Source: Heloderma charlesbogerti
Taxonomy: Eukaryota > Chordata > Lepidosauria > Squamata > Helodermatidae
Reading direction: 5' to 3'
Assembly (NCBI GenBank): GCA_026122225.1
Contig: JANEZZ010000734.1
Location: forward strand, 496,001-560,000
Length of the DNA stretch: 64,000 nt
Positions 36,925 to 47,050 of the stretch are shown here, one piece after another (the first letter of the stretch is position 1; each line of letters begins with the position of its first letter). Under the pieces are notes generated by a model that worked only from the letters and a program-made list of their open reading frames with translations, searched no databases and was not told the DNA's origin. A program made the position numbers and the translations under genes.

Positions 36925-37292
36925 AAGCAAGCTCCCAGAGAGCAAGTGATCAGAGTGAGCGAACAGGGAGAGCAAACAGGAGTTTGCCAGGGGAGTTGCA
37001 GTGGAAGAGGAGACAAAGGCAAAGCGGTTAGAGGGCTGGAGTAAGCCCAGGGGACTTTCCTTTCTGAGCTGCCGTGTGCTGACCATGTTTGCCTGAGAGC
37101 TCCAACTGAATTGAAGGGGTGTGTCCTGAGGACTCCCAGCAGCTCTGTGGGCAGGAGGTTTCAGTCTGTTTCTGTCGCAGAGCAGAGGAAGCTGCTCCAG
37201 CTGGTCTAGGGGTTATAAAACGAAGCAAGCTCCCAGAGAGCGAGCAAACAGGGAGAGCAAACAGGAGTTTGCCAGGGCAGTTCGGCAGGGGA
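36925..37292 (+). repeat. Duplicated CR1 5' UTR unit
   Basis: The block AGCAAGCTCCCAGAGAGC to GCCAGGGGAG is present twice, about 300 bp apart, with small differences. Repeated promoter units at the 5' end are known from several LINE families. Here they probably carry the internal promoter of this CR1 copy. Confidence 0.75.
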
Positions 37293-37463
37293 GGTCAAGG
37301 GGGACGCCCCTAACCTTTTTTTTCATTTTTTAAAATTTCTTTTTCTTGTAACACATACTTCCATACCAGTAGGACTGTGTTTTTAACATCCAGTGAATAG
37401 AGGACAAAACACAGGCTATTCCAGTACAATCAGAAAGCTAGGAACATAACGGGAATAGAGACT

Positions 37464-39365
37464 ATGGAAGGAAGAGACTCTCCAGTGGTGGTGACCTGCA
37501 AGGTCTGCGCAATGTTTGTTCTCTTGCCTAAGATCAACCTGGCCTACACGTGCAACAAGTGCAAGTTGATCACGCTGTTGGAAGAAAAAGTAAGAGGACT
37601 GGAGCGGCGAGTGTTGACCCTCCAGGGAATAAGAGAATACAAAGAGTTCTTGGACAGAACGGTGGAACTACAGCAGCAATGTGAAGAACAGAAGCTAGAA
37701 GAGCAACAGCAAGCTCAGGCAGAACGTAGGGATGGTGGAGAATTTCTCCACGAATCTCCGGGAGGCCGAATGCCGACGCATTCGGCCCCCCAAAATTGGT
37801 GGTGAAATTCTCCGCCACCCCCCAGGGATGGGACTTACCTCCTTCGAATGTCCCTGTCGGTGGCGGGTCCCGGCGGCGTTTCGGCAGGGGCGGGGGCGGT
37901 GGCCAGTCTTCCGACCGGCTGCCGCTGCCGCCATTACAAAGTGAAGTAAAAAAACAAAAAACAAAAAACAAAACACGTGATAGGCTACGTAAATCGTTAT
38001 GTAGCCTATCAAGGCTAGATTTTCAAAGTCAGCCGTGATAGGCTACATAAATCTTTACGTAGCCTATCACGACTGACTTTGGGAAAAAAAAAAAAGCGCA
38101 TACGCAAATGGCAGCGCCCATGGGTGCTGCCATTTGCGTTCCTTATTTGGGCAGGGGTAGTCTACGTAAATCTTTACGTAGACTACCCCTGCCCAAACAA
38201 GGAACGCAAATGGCGGCACCCATGGGCGCCGCCATTTGCGTACGCGCTTTTGTTTTTGTTTTTTCAAAGTCAGCCGTGATAGGCTACGTAAAGATTTATG
38301 TAGCCTATCATGGCTGACTGAGAATCTAGCCGTGATAGGCTACGTAAATCGTTACGTAGCCTATCATGTGTTTGGTTTTTTTTATTTTGCGGCCGGGGAG
38401 ACGGGGCGCTCCTCCCCGGCCTGAATTTCGGCGGCGAGGGATGGGGCGCCTCCCCCCCGGCCTGAATTTTGGCCGGAAGGGGCGGGGCGCCTCCACCCCC
38501 AGCCTGAATTTTGGGGGGAGAAACGGAGCGCCTTCCCCCCCCACCGAACACAGCTGCGGGACCAGGTAAGGGACTTTCGTCCATCCTTAGGCAGAAGAGG
38601 AAACTGCTGAGGTGAGGAAAAATGAAGTAGAGGATATTCCTTGGAACAGGGTGACAGTTAGGAGCAGAAGAACTAGAAGCCACTCTACACCAGTAGAAGC
38701 ATTGGAATTATGGAACCGTTTCCAGGTACTTGAGGATGAGACTGGACGACAGCCTGCAGAGGAAGAATTACAGAGGAACCTGCATGAGAGAGAGATGAGG
38801 CTGAAGGTCAGTCAAGCAGAGGCGATGAAACCCAGGCCTACAACAACAAGAAGAGAAGAGGAGTAGTAGTGGGAGACCCCTTGCTGCGTGGGATCGAAAC
38901 CCAAGTATGTCACGAAGACCCATGGACTCACCAGGTATGCTGTCTCCCAGGGGGATGGATTAGAGACATGACAACTATAGGGTTGCCTACACTCATAAAG
39001 CCCACTGACAGGTACCCCTTTCTTCTCATCCACTTGGGAACAAATGACACCGCCAAGCAGAGCTACAAAGAAATCACATCAGACTTGGAAGCTTTGGGAA
39101 GGAAACTCAAGAACTTTGGGGCCCAGATAGTTTTCTCATCCATCCTTCCAGTAGTTAGAAGAGGGATAGAAAGAGAAAGAAAAATACTCGGGGTGAATGA
39201 CTGGCTATGAAGGTGGTGCCAACGCGAGAGATTTGGATTCTGGGGCCATGGGCTATACTTCCTGGAAGATGGGCTGTTGGCAAGGGACGGGTTGCATCTC
39301 ACAAAGGATGGGAAGAATGTGTTTGGCAACAGCATGAAGAACTTCATCAGGAGGGCTTTAAACTG
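37464..39365 (+). pseudogene. CR1 ORF1: zinc-finger and esterase protein, disrupted
   Basis: The protein starts MEGRDSPVVV and has a C-x2-C...C-x2-C finger (CKVC, then CNKC 17 residues later), followed by a coiled-coil-like stretch (LEEKVRGLERRVLTLQ, about residues 41-56). The hAT MITE splits it at 37727. After the insertion it resumes with AEEETAEVRKNEVED; a frameshift before about 38860 leads into the SGNH-esterase part VVVGDPLLRG (38863), HLGTNDTA (about 39028) and DGLHLT (about 39283). The catalytic serine of the GDS motif reads as proline (CCC at 38878-38880), and a TGA at about 39208 stops the frame. The esterase is therefore dead three ways. Known CR1 ORF1 proteins bind RNA and carry this esterase. 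Confidence 0.88.
37727..38589. mobile_element. Nested-palindrome hAT MITE, copy A (inside CR1 ORF1)
   Basis: An 863-bp element with ends TAGGGATGG and CCATCCTTA, inserted in CR1 ORF1. The right flank GGCAGAAG (38590-38597) equals the left flank GGCAGAACG (37718-37726) apart from one extra C, so this is an 8-bp hAT duplication. The core, about 37972-38372, is a 390-400 bp palindrome whose centre (about 38171) is the small palindrome GTAGTCTACGTAA / TTACGTAGACTAC. On each side lie a GCGTACGCAAATGGC-type hairpin and two TGATAGGCTACGTAA...TTACGTAGCCTATCA hairpins (37978-38011, 38036-38069; about 38276-38309, 38333-38366). Flanks are GC-rich, with GCATTCGGCC near the left end and GGTAAGGGACTTTCGT near the right end. 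No protein is encoded. Confidence 0.85.
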
Positions 39366-39479
39366 AATCCTACAGGGGAGGGTAGTTGGGGGTAACAGTG
39401 GATGAAGGCTCATGCACCACAACAGAGAGAAAAGCTCTAATAGCACCCAATACTAGTCTTCAGAAACATGTAGGAAGAA

Positions 39480-42238
39480 AGCCAGACTATAAAACACATG
39501 GTCTTCGATGTCTATATACTAATGCCCAGAGTATGGGAAACAAGCAAACAAACTTGAACTCTTAATACAAGAGGGAAATTATGACTTGATAGGTGTAACT
39601 GAAACTTGGTGGGATGACTCCCATGACTGGAATACAGCAATTGAAGGATATAACTTGTTCAAAAAGAACAGAAGGAATAGAAAGGGAGATGGAGTTGCAC
39701 TATATGTGAAAAATACTTATTTGGGTGGGATAGCTTGGTAGCCCCATCAAGAGCATCTGGGTTAAAATAAATGGAGCAAAGAATAAAAGGAACCTGGTTG
39801 TTGGAGTCTACTACTGGCCACCCAATCAAGGAGAAAACGAGGATGAAACTTTTGAAAAGCAAATTGCCAGTGTTTCAAGGAAGCAAGTAATGGGGGACTT
39901 CAATTTCCCCGATATTTGTTAGAAGACAAATTCTGCAAAACATACCCCCTCCAAGAGATTCCTGACTTGTGTCACTGATCATTTCCTCCTACAGAAAGTA
40001 GAGGTAGGAACTAGAGGATTGGCTATCCTTGACTTGATCCTAACCAACAGAGATGACTTAGTGGATAAAGTAGCAGTTACAGGAACTCTGGGGAAGAGTG
40101 ACCATGTTATACTTGAGTTCTTGGTTCTAAATGAACCAAGTGTAGTGTAGCCAAACGCGTATCCTGGATTTCAGGAAAGGCAATTTTAATAAACTCAGAA
40201 CAATAATCAGTAAGGTCCCATGGCAAGTGACTCTAATGAAAAAGGAGTCCAAGATGGGTGGGAGTTTTTAAAAAAGGGAATTCTAAAGGGACAATTACAA
40301 ACCATTCCAACAAGAAAAAAAGGCAGAAGACAACAGAAGAAGCCGATGTGGCTTCACAAAAAGCTTAGAGATTACCTGAAAACAAAAAAGGACACATACA
40401 GGAAGTGGAAGGAAGGCCAAGCTACAAAGGAAGAGTACAGACAGGTAGCACAGAATTGCAGGGATGGCGTCAGGAAGGCTAAAGCTGAGAACGAGCTTGG
40501 TTGAGTGAGGGATGCTAAAAGCAACAAAAAGGCTTTCTTCAGATAAGTGCATAATAAAAAATAGAGGAAAGAAATGGTGGTTCAAGTATTCAGTGCGGAT
40601 GCCAAAATGATAACAGATGACAAAGAAAAGGCATAAGTGTTCAATTCCTACTTTGGCTCAGTCTTCTCCCAAAAGAGGGTCTATGACCCCACACACACAC
40701 ACGGGAAAGGTAAAGGGGCAGGATTGCGGCTTGAGACCGATAGGCATATGGTCAAGGAACACCTACTTACTTTGAATGAGTTCAGATCTCGAGGGCCAGA
40801 TGAACTGCATCCTAGAGTAATAAAGGAACTGGCAGAAGAACTCTCAGAACCAGTCTATTATCTTTGAGAAATCATGGAGGATGGGTGAAGTGCTACATGA
40901 CTGGAGGTGGGCTAATGTTGTGCCTATCTTCAAAAAGGGCAAAAAGGAGGAACCTGGGAACTACAGAACAGTCAGTCTGAAATCAATCCCTGGGAAAATT
41001 TTGGAGCAGATTATAAAGTGATCAGTCTCGAAGCACCTTGAAAACAATGCAGTGATTACTCGAAGCCAACATAGATTTGTCAAGAACAAATCCTGCCAGA
41101 CTAATCTGATCTCATTTTTGGATCAGGTAACCTCCCATGTGGACTGTGGGAATGCTGTGGACATAATTACCTCGACTTCAGCAAAGCTTTCGACAAAGTG
41201 TCCCATGATATCCCGATGAGCAAACTAGCTCAAATTGGGCTAGATGAAACAACGATCAGGTGGATCCATAGATGGCTACAGAATTGGACTCAAAGAGTGC
41301 TTATCAATGGCATCTTCTCAAACTGGGGAAAGGTAACGAGTGGGGTACTGCAGGGCTCAGTCCTGGGCCCAGTGCTCTTCAACATTTTTATTAATGACTT
41401 GGAGGAGGAGGTGCAGGGAATGCTGATCAGATTTGCAGATGACACAAATTTGGGTGGGATAGCTAATACCCTGGAAGACAGAAACAAAATTCAAAGTGAT
41501 CTTGATAGGCTGGAGTGCTGGGCAGAAAACAACAGAATGTCATTTAATAGGGATAAATGCCAAGTTCTGCATCTAGGAAAAAGAACCCAAATACACAGTT
41601 ACAAGATGGGGAATACTTGGCTCAAAAATACTACAAGCGAGAAGGATCTTGGAATTGTTGTCGATCACAAGCTGAATATGAGCCAACAATGTGATGTGGC
41701 TGCACAAAAGGCAAATGCTCTTTTGGGCTGCATTAATAGAAGTATAGCTTCCAAATCCCATGAGGTACTAGTTCCCATCTACTCAGCACTGGTTAGGCCT
41801 CATCTGGAGAACTGTGTCCAGTTCTGGGCACCACACTTTAAGAAGGATGCAGACAAACTGGAGAAGGTTCAGAGGAGGGCAACAAAGATGATCAGGGAAC
41901 TGGAAACAAAGCCCTATGAGGAGAGACTGAAAGAACTGGGCATGTTTAGGCTTGAGAAGAGAAGACTGAGGGCAGATATGATAGCACTCTTCAAGTACTT
42001 GCAAGGTTGTCACAGAGAGGAAGGCAAGGAGCTCTTCTTGATCATGCCAGAGTGCAGGACATGGAATAATGGGCTCAAGTTACAGGAAGCCAGATTCCGG
42101 CTGAACATCCTGAAAACCTTCTTGACTGTTAGAGCAATACGACAGTGGAACCAATTCCCTAGGGAGGTAGTGGGCTCTCCCACACTGGAGGCATTCAAGA
42201 CAAGGCTGGACAGCCATCTGTCAGGGGTGCTTTGACTT
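39480..42238 (+). pseudogene. CR1 ORF2: endonuclease and reverse transcriptase, broken
   Basis: The endonuclease begins near 39500 with LRCLYTNAQSMGNKQ, then YDLIGVTETWWDDSHDW and GVALYVKN. It is cut by frameshifts near 39.55, 39.74 and 39.9 kb. Linker and reverse-transcriptase pieces follow (WLHKKLRDYLKTKKDTYRKW about 40.35 kb; GPDELHPRVIKELAEEL about 40.8 kb). The last part is open for 345 codons, 41198-42235, with GVLQGSVLGPVLFNIFINDL (about 41.34 kb), the catalytic FADD (41432-41443) and the conserved CR1 C-terminus (YSALVRPHLENCVQFW, VQRRATKMIRELE, LEKRRLRADMIALFKYL). The 3' third is well preserved and the 5' part is decayed. Confidence 0.92.
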
Positions 42239-42480
42239 AGATTCCTGCATTGAGCAGGGAGTTGAACTTGATGGTCTTATAGGCCCCTTCCAACCCTACT
42301 ATTCTATGATTCTAATATGATCAGATAAATTAAAGGATATTGTTATTATCCTTTAATTTATACCCCGCAAAACATACACAGTCCTTTAGCATGTTAGTAC
42401 ATTTCCAGACATTTCAAATATCCAGATGCCTCCATCTTGCCCTTCTAACTCTACTAAGAAATGGCAGAGCCACTTGAGCT

Positions 42481-42548
42481 GCAATCCTATATACACTTAC
42501 CTGGGTGTAAGTCCCAAGGAAGTTAATGGGGCTTACTTCTGAGTAGGG
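42481..42548. repeat. Short palindromic repeat, copy 4
   Basis: GCAATCCTATATACACTTAC faces GGGGCTTACTTCTGAGTAGG around CCAAGGAAGTTAATGG. It belongs to the same hairpin family as 8687. The right terminal GGATTGC is missing or diverged. Confidence 0.5.
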
Positions 42549-42654
42549 ATGGGAGAAGCAGCTGTTTTCAAGCTCACCTAAATTCTCCAAAAGTCACTGT
42601 GACGCTTGTTTCAGCTTACTCCCATTTTCATTTCTAACCTGTTTTTCAGCTTGT

Positions 42655-42830
42655 TTGAACAGAAAAAGTGCACATTTCAAATGGGAAAGTGCACATTTCT
42701 GTGCATATTTTTCAAAAGTGTGCATTTCCTCCCCCCACCCCTTGACTAAAATGTGAAAAATTGTATTTTGGAGGGAGCTGTACATTTCAAAGTACTTAAA
42801 AAAAAACAACACACACATATTTTCCGAACA
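42655..42830. repeat. Degenerate GTGCACATTT-rich repeat
   Basis: Repeated words AAAGTGCACATTTC, GTGCATATTTTTC and AAGTGTGCATTTCC spaced about 30 bp apart. A similar tract, in the other orientation, is at 59580-59850. It is probably a fragment of one dispersed repeat. Confidence 0.5.
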
Positions 42831-43018
42831 TGATAGCAAAGTCAGCAATTCACAAACGTTTTTCAAAAAACCTGACTCCTTTCTTTTGCATTTGGGATTG
42901 CAAACTGTCAGGGTTGTCTCTGAGCACAGGGAGTGGCTCAGTGGCTCAGATTCTGAAGAGGAATTGCAGGAGGTGGAGGAGGAAATTTCTTAGGCTTGTC
43001 CAGAGATAGACACATGGA

Positions 43019-43770
43019 TAGGGATGTATGAATCCCTTACCTGGCTCCGCACAGGGGCATCCGCGGTGGGGGGGAGGCGCTCCGTCCCTCCCCCCGGAAT
43101 CCTCGATGGGGGGGAGGCGCTCCGTCCCTCCCCCCGGAATCCTGCCTGGCCGGCTCCGCTCTGCGGCCAAGCCACGGAGCCGCTGGCCAGCTCCAGCCGC
43201 CCACAGCCAGACATCCAGCCACTGGGCAGCCCTGCAGGGATGCAAATGGTGGCTGTCGTAGCCGCCACTATTTGCATCCCTGTATTGAGCCATGATAGGC
43301 TACGTAAGTATTTACGTAGCCTATCATGGCAGGGAAAAAAAAACAAACCAGCGTATGCAAATGGCAGTAGCCGCTGCCATTTGCGTACGCTGGGGTTTTT
43401 CCCCCTCCCTGCCGTGATAGGCTATGTAAATACTTACGTAGCCTATCATGGCCTCTGCAGGGACGCAAATGGCATCCCTGCGTTAGCCATGATAGGCTAC
43501 GTAAGTATTTCCGTAGCCTATCATGGCTATAAAGAGGAGGAAGCGAATGGCGGCTGCAGGATGGCCGCCATTCGCAAAGTAGTGCAGACGGAAGCAGGTA
43601 AGTGCTCTGTTTCACGCACCTTTCGTGGGGTGGGGGCGGCAGGGACTTCATCCCGTGCACCTTTCGTGGGTTGGGGGGCAGGGGCTTCGTTCCGCGATGG
43701 ATTTTGGGGGGCCAAATGCACTGGCATTCGGCCTCACCGAGATCCGTCACAGAATTCTCTGACATCCCTA
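43019..43770. mobile_element. Nested-palindrome hAT MITE, copy B
   Basis: A 752-bp element with ends TAGGGATGTA and GACATCCCTA, flanked by CACATGGA (43011-43018) and GACATGGA (43771-43778), 7 of 8 matching. It is in the opposite orientation to copy A: its right end, reversed, carries the GAGGCCGAATGC and GGCCCCCCAAAAT words of the left end of A. The core has three TGATAGGCTACGTAA-type palindromes (about 43290-43325, 43413-43449, 43488-43526). The first two flank a GCGTATGCAAATGGC hairpin centred near 43372, and other hairpins of ATGCAAATGG and GCGAATGGCGGC type stand beside them. It encodes no protein. Confidence 0.88.
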
Positions 43771-43778
43771 GACATGGA

Positions 43779-44374
43779 CTCCTCAGGCTTCAAAGGCCCA
43801 GCTGGACAGAGAGGGCCTCTTTTCACACACCCCTGTGAGAGATAGCAAACAGGGAGAGGTGGGGCTTGGAGAGCCTGAATTCTTAGATGCCAGGCACAGA
43901 TGCAGAGCCAAGACAGAGATGGTAGGGGTGGAGCTTAGACGATCTGCCTGATTGGCCCGGCGTGAACAGCAGCGCTTAGAAGCCAAGAGAGAGAGATCCC
44001 GATCCCCTACCCCTTAAGTAAGGACAGTAGCCTGCCTTTTCTTCAAATGGTGGGCAACTTTCATAGCTTTCCTTTGAACTCCCTGAAGGCGTTTCTTTTG
44101 TAGACTGTGAGTCACTGACCATTTGCATCTGTATGACCTATTGAAGTAGTGGAGTAAAAGCTGAGAATTGAAGCCTCTTGTCTGTGTTTTGATTTGGGTT
44201 CTGAAGTTTACAGCAGGGGCAAAAGGGAATCCTGACACAAACAGGACATCTTTACATGATTTGTGAACAGAAATGAAATTCTTGTACATCCCTGCTTCTG
44301 AGTTGACATATATAGGATTGCACAATGCTTAGTGTAGACCTTATAAAACCAATGAGACTTAATTTAGTCATTAA
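43779..44374. other. KCNK2: Intron sequence with no recognised feature
   Basis: No coding or repeat signal that I can support. Confidence 0.5.
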
Positions 44375-44728
44375 GGGAGCAATCTTGTGGCTGTTAGTCA
44401 GCAGCTAGATGGCCAGCGCGGAACAGCCCCATGCTCCGCACTCTCAAGAGGAGTGCAAAGTGGCCAAAACAGGGCATTCTGGGGTGGGGAGGGTGGGAAT
44501 GCCTGCACAACACATCCTATGTGCCATACATCCTATGTGTCATATGGCATCCTCCTGCCCCACTCTGCCCTCCTGTGGCTAGACAGCCAGTTTTGGCTGT
44601 CTAGTCAAAAATGCAGGGTAGGAGAAGCCCGGAGGGAATGATCCCCTCCATGCTTCTCCTACCCTGCATTGGATAGGCGGTCACCTCCAAGTTCAGAGGC
44701 AGCCACCTATCTTCATAGGATTGTGCCC
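44375..44728. mobile_element. Harbinger-like MITE (large family), copy 3
   Basis: A 354-bp element with ends GGGAGCAATCTTGTGG and ATAGGATTGTGCCC, flanked by TAA on both sides (44372-44374 and 44729-44731). The perfect TAA duplication supports PIF/Harbinger-type transposition. The interior has CGGAGGGAATGATCCCCTCC as in the other copies. Confidence 0.88.
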
Positions 44729-45004
44729 TAAGTCCCGTTGATTTCAGTAGGTATATTCTAAGTATGACAAAGCTTGGATCCAACCATTGAAATAAAGGGC
44801 AGCTGTTTTCCCCCATCGTTTCACATATTTCCAGATATTGCAGAACCTCACAATTGGTTTTTTAAAAACCTTGAAGTAACCTACACTTTCTCACCATTGT
44901 ATGTACTGAAAGTATTTGAGTAATCATTATAAAAGTCCCAGATGTGACTCGGGGTGTGTGTCTCCACCAACAATGTACTTCAAGGTGGCTGCGGTTGAGG
45001 TCGT

Positions 45005-45829
45005 TAGGGATACATGATGTCATGGCCCCCCGAGATGGGACTTACCTTTCACGAATGTCCCTCCTGGCGGCGGGTTCCGGCGGTGGTTCGTCAGGTCTTC
45101 GTCGGGGGTGGGGGCGGCAGCTGGTCTTTCGACCGGCTGCCACCGCCACCATTACAAGGAAAGTTAAAAAAAAACAAACAAACCACCCCCGTGATAGGCT
45201 ACGTAATGATTAACGTGGCCTATCACGGCTAGATTTGCAAAGTCAGCCATGATAGGCTACGTTAATCGTCACGTAGCCTATCACGGGTGACTTTGGAAAA
45301 AAAAAAAGCGCGTACGCAAATGGCGGCCCCCATAGGGAGCTGCCATTTGCGTTCCTTATTTGGTCCCTGTAGTCTACGTAAAGATTTACATAGACTACAG
45401 CGAAAATAAGGGCAACGCTATTTGCGTTGCCCTTATTTTCGCCGTAGTCTACGTAAATCTTTACGTAGACTACAGGGACCAAATAAGGAACGCAAATGGC
45501 GGCTCCCTATGGGGGCCGCCATTTGCGTACGCGCTTTTTTTTTTTTTTCCATAGGCACCCGTGATAGGCTACGTGACGATTAACGTAGCCTATCACGGCT
45601 GACTTTGGAAATCTAGCCGTGATAGGCTACGTTAATCGTTACGTAGCCTATCACGGGGGTGGGGTTGTTTTTTTTTTCACGGCCAGGTAGATGGGACGCT
45701 TCTACCCGGCCTGACTTTCACCGGGAAGCCTCCCCCCCCTCGCATGAACTTCGGGGGGAGAAGCGAAGCGCCTCCCCCCCACCGCAAAAAAAGCTGCAGG
45801 ACAAGGTAAGTCCCTTTCGTACATCCCTA
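45005..45829. mobile_element. Nested-palindrome hAT MITE, copy C
   Basis: An 825-bp element with ends TAGGGATACA and GTACATCCCTA. The flanks GAGGTCGT and CAGTCCCT do not match, so its insertion duplication is lost or an end has been rearranged. It is in the same orientation as copy A: GGGACTTACC near the left end, GGCTGCCACCGCC before the core and GGTAAGTCCCTTTCGTAC at the right end. The core, about 45184-45662, is a palindrome of about 480 bp centred near 45420 on a CGAAAATAAGGGCAACG hairpin. Outwards on each side come a GTAGTCTACGTAA palindrome, a GCAAATGGCGGC hairpin and two TGATAGGCTACGT palindromes. No coding capacity beyond palindrome artefacts. Confidence 0.82.
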
Positions 45830-46019
45830 CAGTCCCTTGTGGAATCCTGCATGGGCCAAATCGCAGCCAAGCTGATTCCTTTTGAAAAATCTGGTCCTCC
45901 TCCATTTGCTTCTTCTTCCATTGCCTTGGAGACACGGCTGGATCTGTGTGCTTTAAAAAAAAATTTGAATGCTATCCCAATTGAGCCACAAAGTCTTAAC
46001 CACTAGATTTTAACAAACT

Positions 46020-47050
46020 TTTGTGGCCAATTTCTTCCTTTTACCACTGTAATGTATTTGTAGCACATTCAGGCTGGATGGTCCTTGGTGGTTCGGTAAG
46101 AACCAAATTGCCATCACTACAATTTGTGAATCTATATAATGCGGTATTTGGGGGCCATTTATTCCTCCATAGTTTTGTCTTTGACATAAACAAGAAAAGT
46201 CCTACATCTCTTGTTTTATCTTTAAATAATATTCCTGCTGCATTAAATATAGCCATTAGGATAAACAGAGGCAATGTCACCACTAAAAATGACAAAAGGG
46301 GAAGAAGGTTCATACAGAGAGCAATCCTATGGGCCCTAACCAGTAACTGCGCTATGACCTTGGACCCAGCTTTCCTCCCCCTCGCAGCCACCATGGAGAG
46401 AACCGTGCCAGCTGCCTCTACGAGCTTGCAATGCGAGCTTGGAGAGGAGGGAAAGGGGGTGGTTCTGTAGGCGAGTAGGGGGGGATATTGGGCCAGCCAG
46501 CTTACAAATAATCCTCTGGCCACCCCAGCCTCCTTCCCTCCCGCTCCACATTGCCCCCGCTAAATGGGCAAAACTGCCTGTCTAGCAAAAATGCAGGGTG
46601 AGAGGAACATGGAGGCAATGATCTGAGGTCAGAGGTTGATTGGTGTCTAAGGACGCAATGCTATCTGGATGCCCATCTTGCAATCCAAGACAGTTTCAAT
46701 TTAGTCCATTGTTACACCTGGTTGGCCACCATGGATAACAGCTTCTGGTCCAAGAGGAGTGTTTTTATGTACATTTCCAATTCCATACTCTGGATCAATT
46801 CTGTATCATTTAGGTTAAGCATCTCTTTGATATCCATTGACAATTGAAGCCTTAAGTATGTTACTACTTTTAGGTGCGAGATAGAAATCCAGTGTAATGT
46901 TTCATGTAAATTTAATGCTAGCAGCTCTGGTCTTGGTTCATTCAACTTATAACTAGATACATATCTATAGCTTTGAATAATAGTCAACAGTTCTGTAAAA
47001 TAACTGATTGGATCTGTTGCAGGTAACAACTACTGTATATCATCTGCATA
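46020..47050 (-). mobile_element. L1-like LINE relic, antisense, split by a MITE
   Basis: The minus strand of 46690-47030 reads FTELLTIIQSYRYVSSYKLN then VVTYLRLQLSMD and QWTKLKLSWIAR, which parallels the stretch after the catalytic YADD in L1-type reverse transcriptases (SYKIN-type box, then a W..L.LSW.GR box). 46020-46310 continues downstream with FILMAIFNAAGILFK and NKWPPNTALYRF. The Harbinger-like MITE at about 46313-46690 sits between them. The relic is old and frame-broken. The L1 clade is my inference. Confidence 0.5.
46313..46690. mobile_element. Harbinger-like MITE (large family), copy 4, diverged
   Basis: The left end AGAGCAATCCTATGGG matches the family start. The interior (CTTGGACCCAGC, CCAGCCTCCTTCC) corresponds to the copy at 19002. 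The right end is degraded (GGACGCAATGCTATCTGG near 46650), so boundaries are approximate. It interrupts the L1-like relic. Confidence 0.6.

Larger units (their letters stand above)
36925..42314 (+). mobile_element. CR1 LINE, nearly full length, interrupted by a hAT MITE
   Basis: Runs from a 5' UTR containing two copies of a GCAAGCTCCCAGAGAGC / GCAAACAGGAGTTTGCCAGG unit (36925-36995 and 37224-37292) through ORF1 (zinc finger and esterase), the ORF2 endonuclease and the reverse transcriptase to the ATTCTATGATTCTA tail typical of CR1. Without the 863-bp hAT insertion and one 8-bp duplication it would be about 4.5 kb. Full-length CR1 copies are rare because most are 5'-truncated. Confidence 0.95.

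Noticed and set aside
37978..38366. Regularly spaced palindromic repeats resembling a CRISPR array
   Set aside because: The genome is vertebrate, the repeats are arranged symmetrically rather than in one direction, the spacers are themselves inverted repeats, and TIR/target-duplication evidence shows a transposon.
43024..43845. 273-codon open frame
   Set aside because: It spans the whole palindromic MITE copy B and repeats HDRLRKYLRSLSW-like peptides because of the hairpin modules. It is not a protein family.
45243..45554. Overlapping open frames on both strands encoding VVYVKIYVDY-like proteins
   Set aside because: They are a consequence of the large palindrome: both strands read nearly the same sequence, so both give the same spurious peptide. 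The same applies to the frames at 38067-38279.
44997..45837. An 8-bp target-site duplication for MITE copy C
   Set aside because: The flanks GAGGTCGT and CAGTCCCT do not match. The element is called from its ends and core only.
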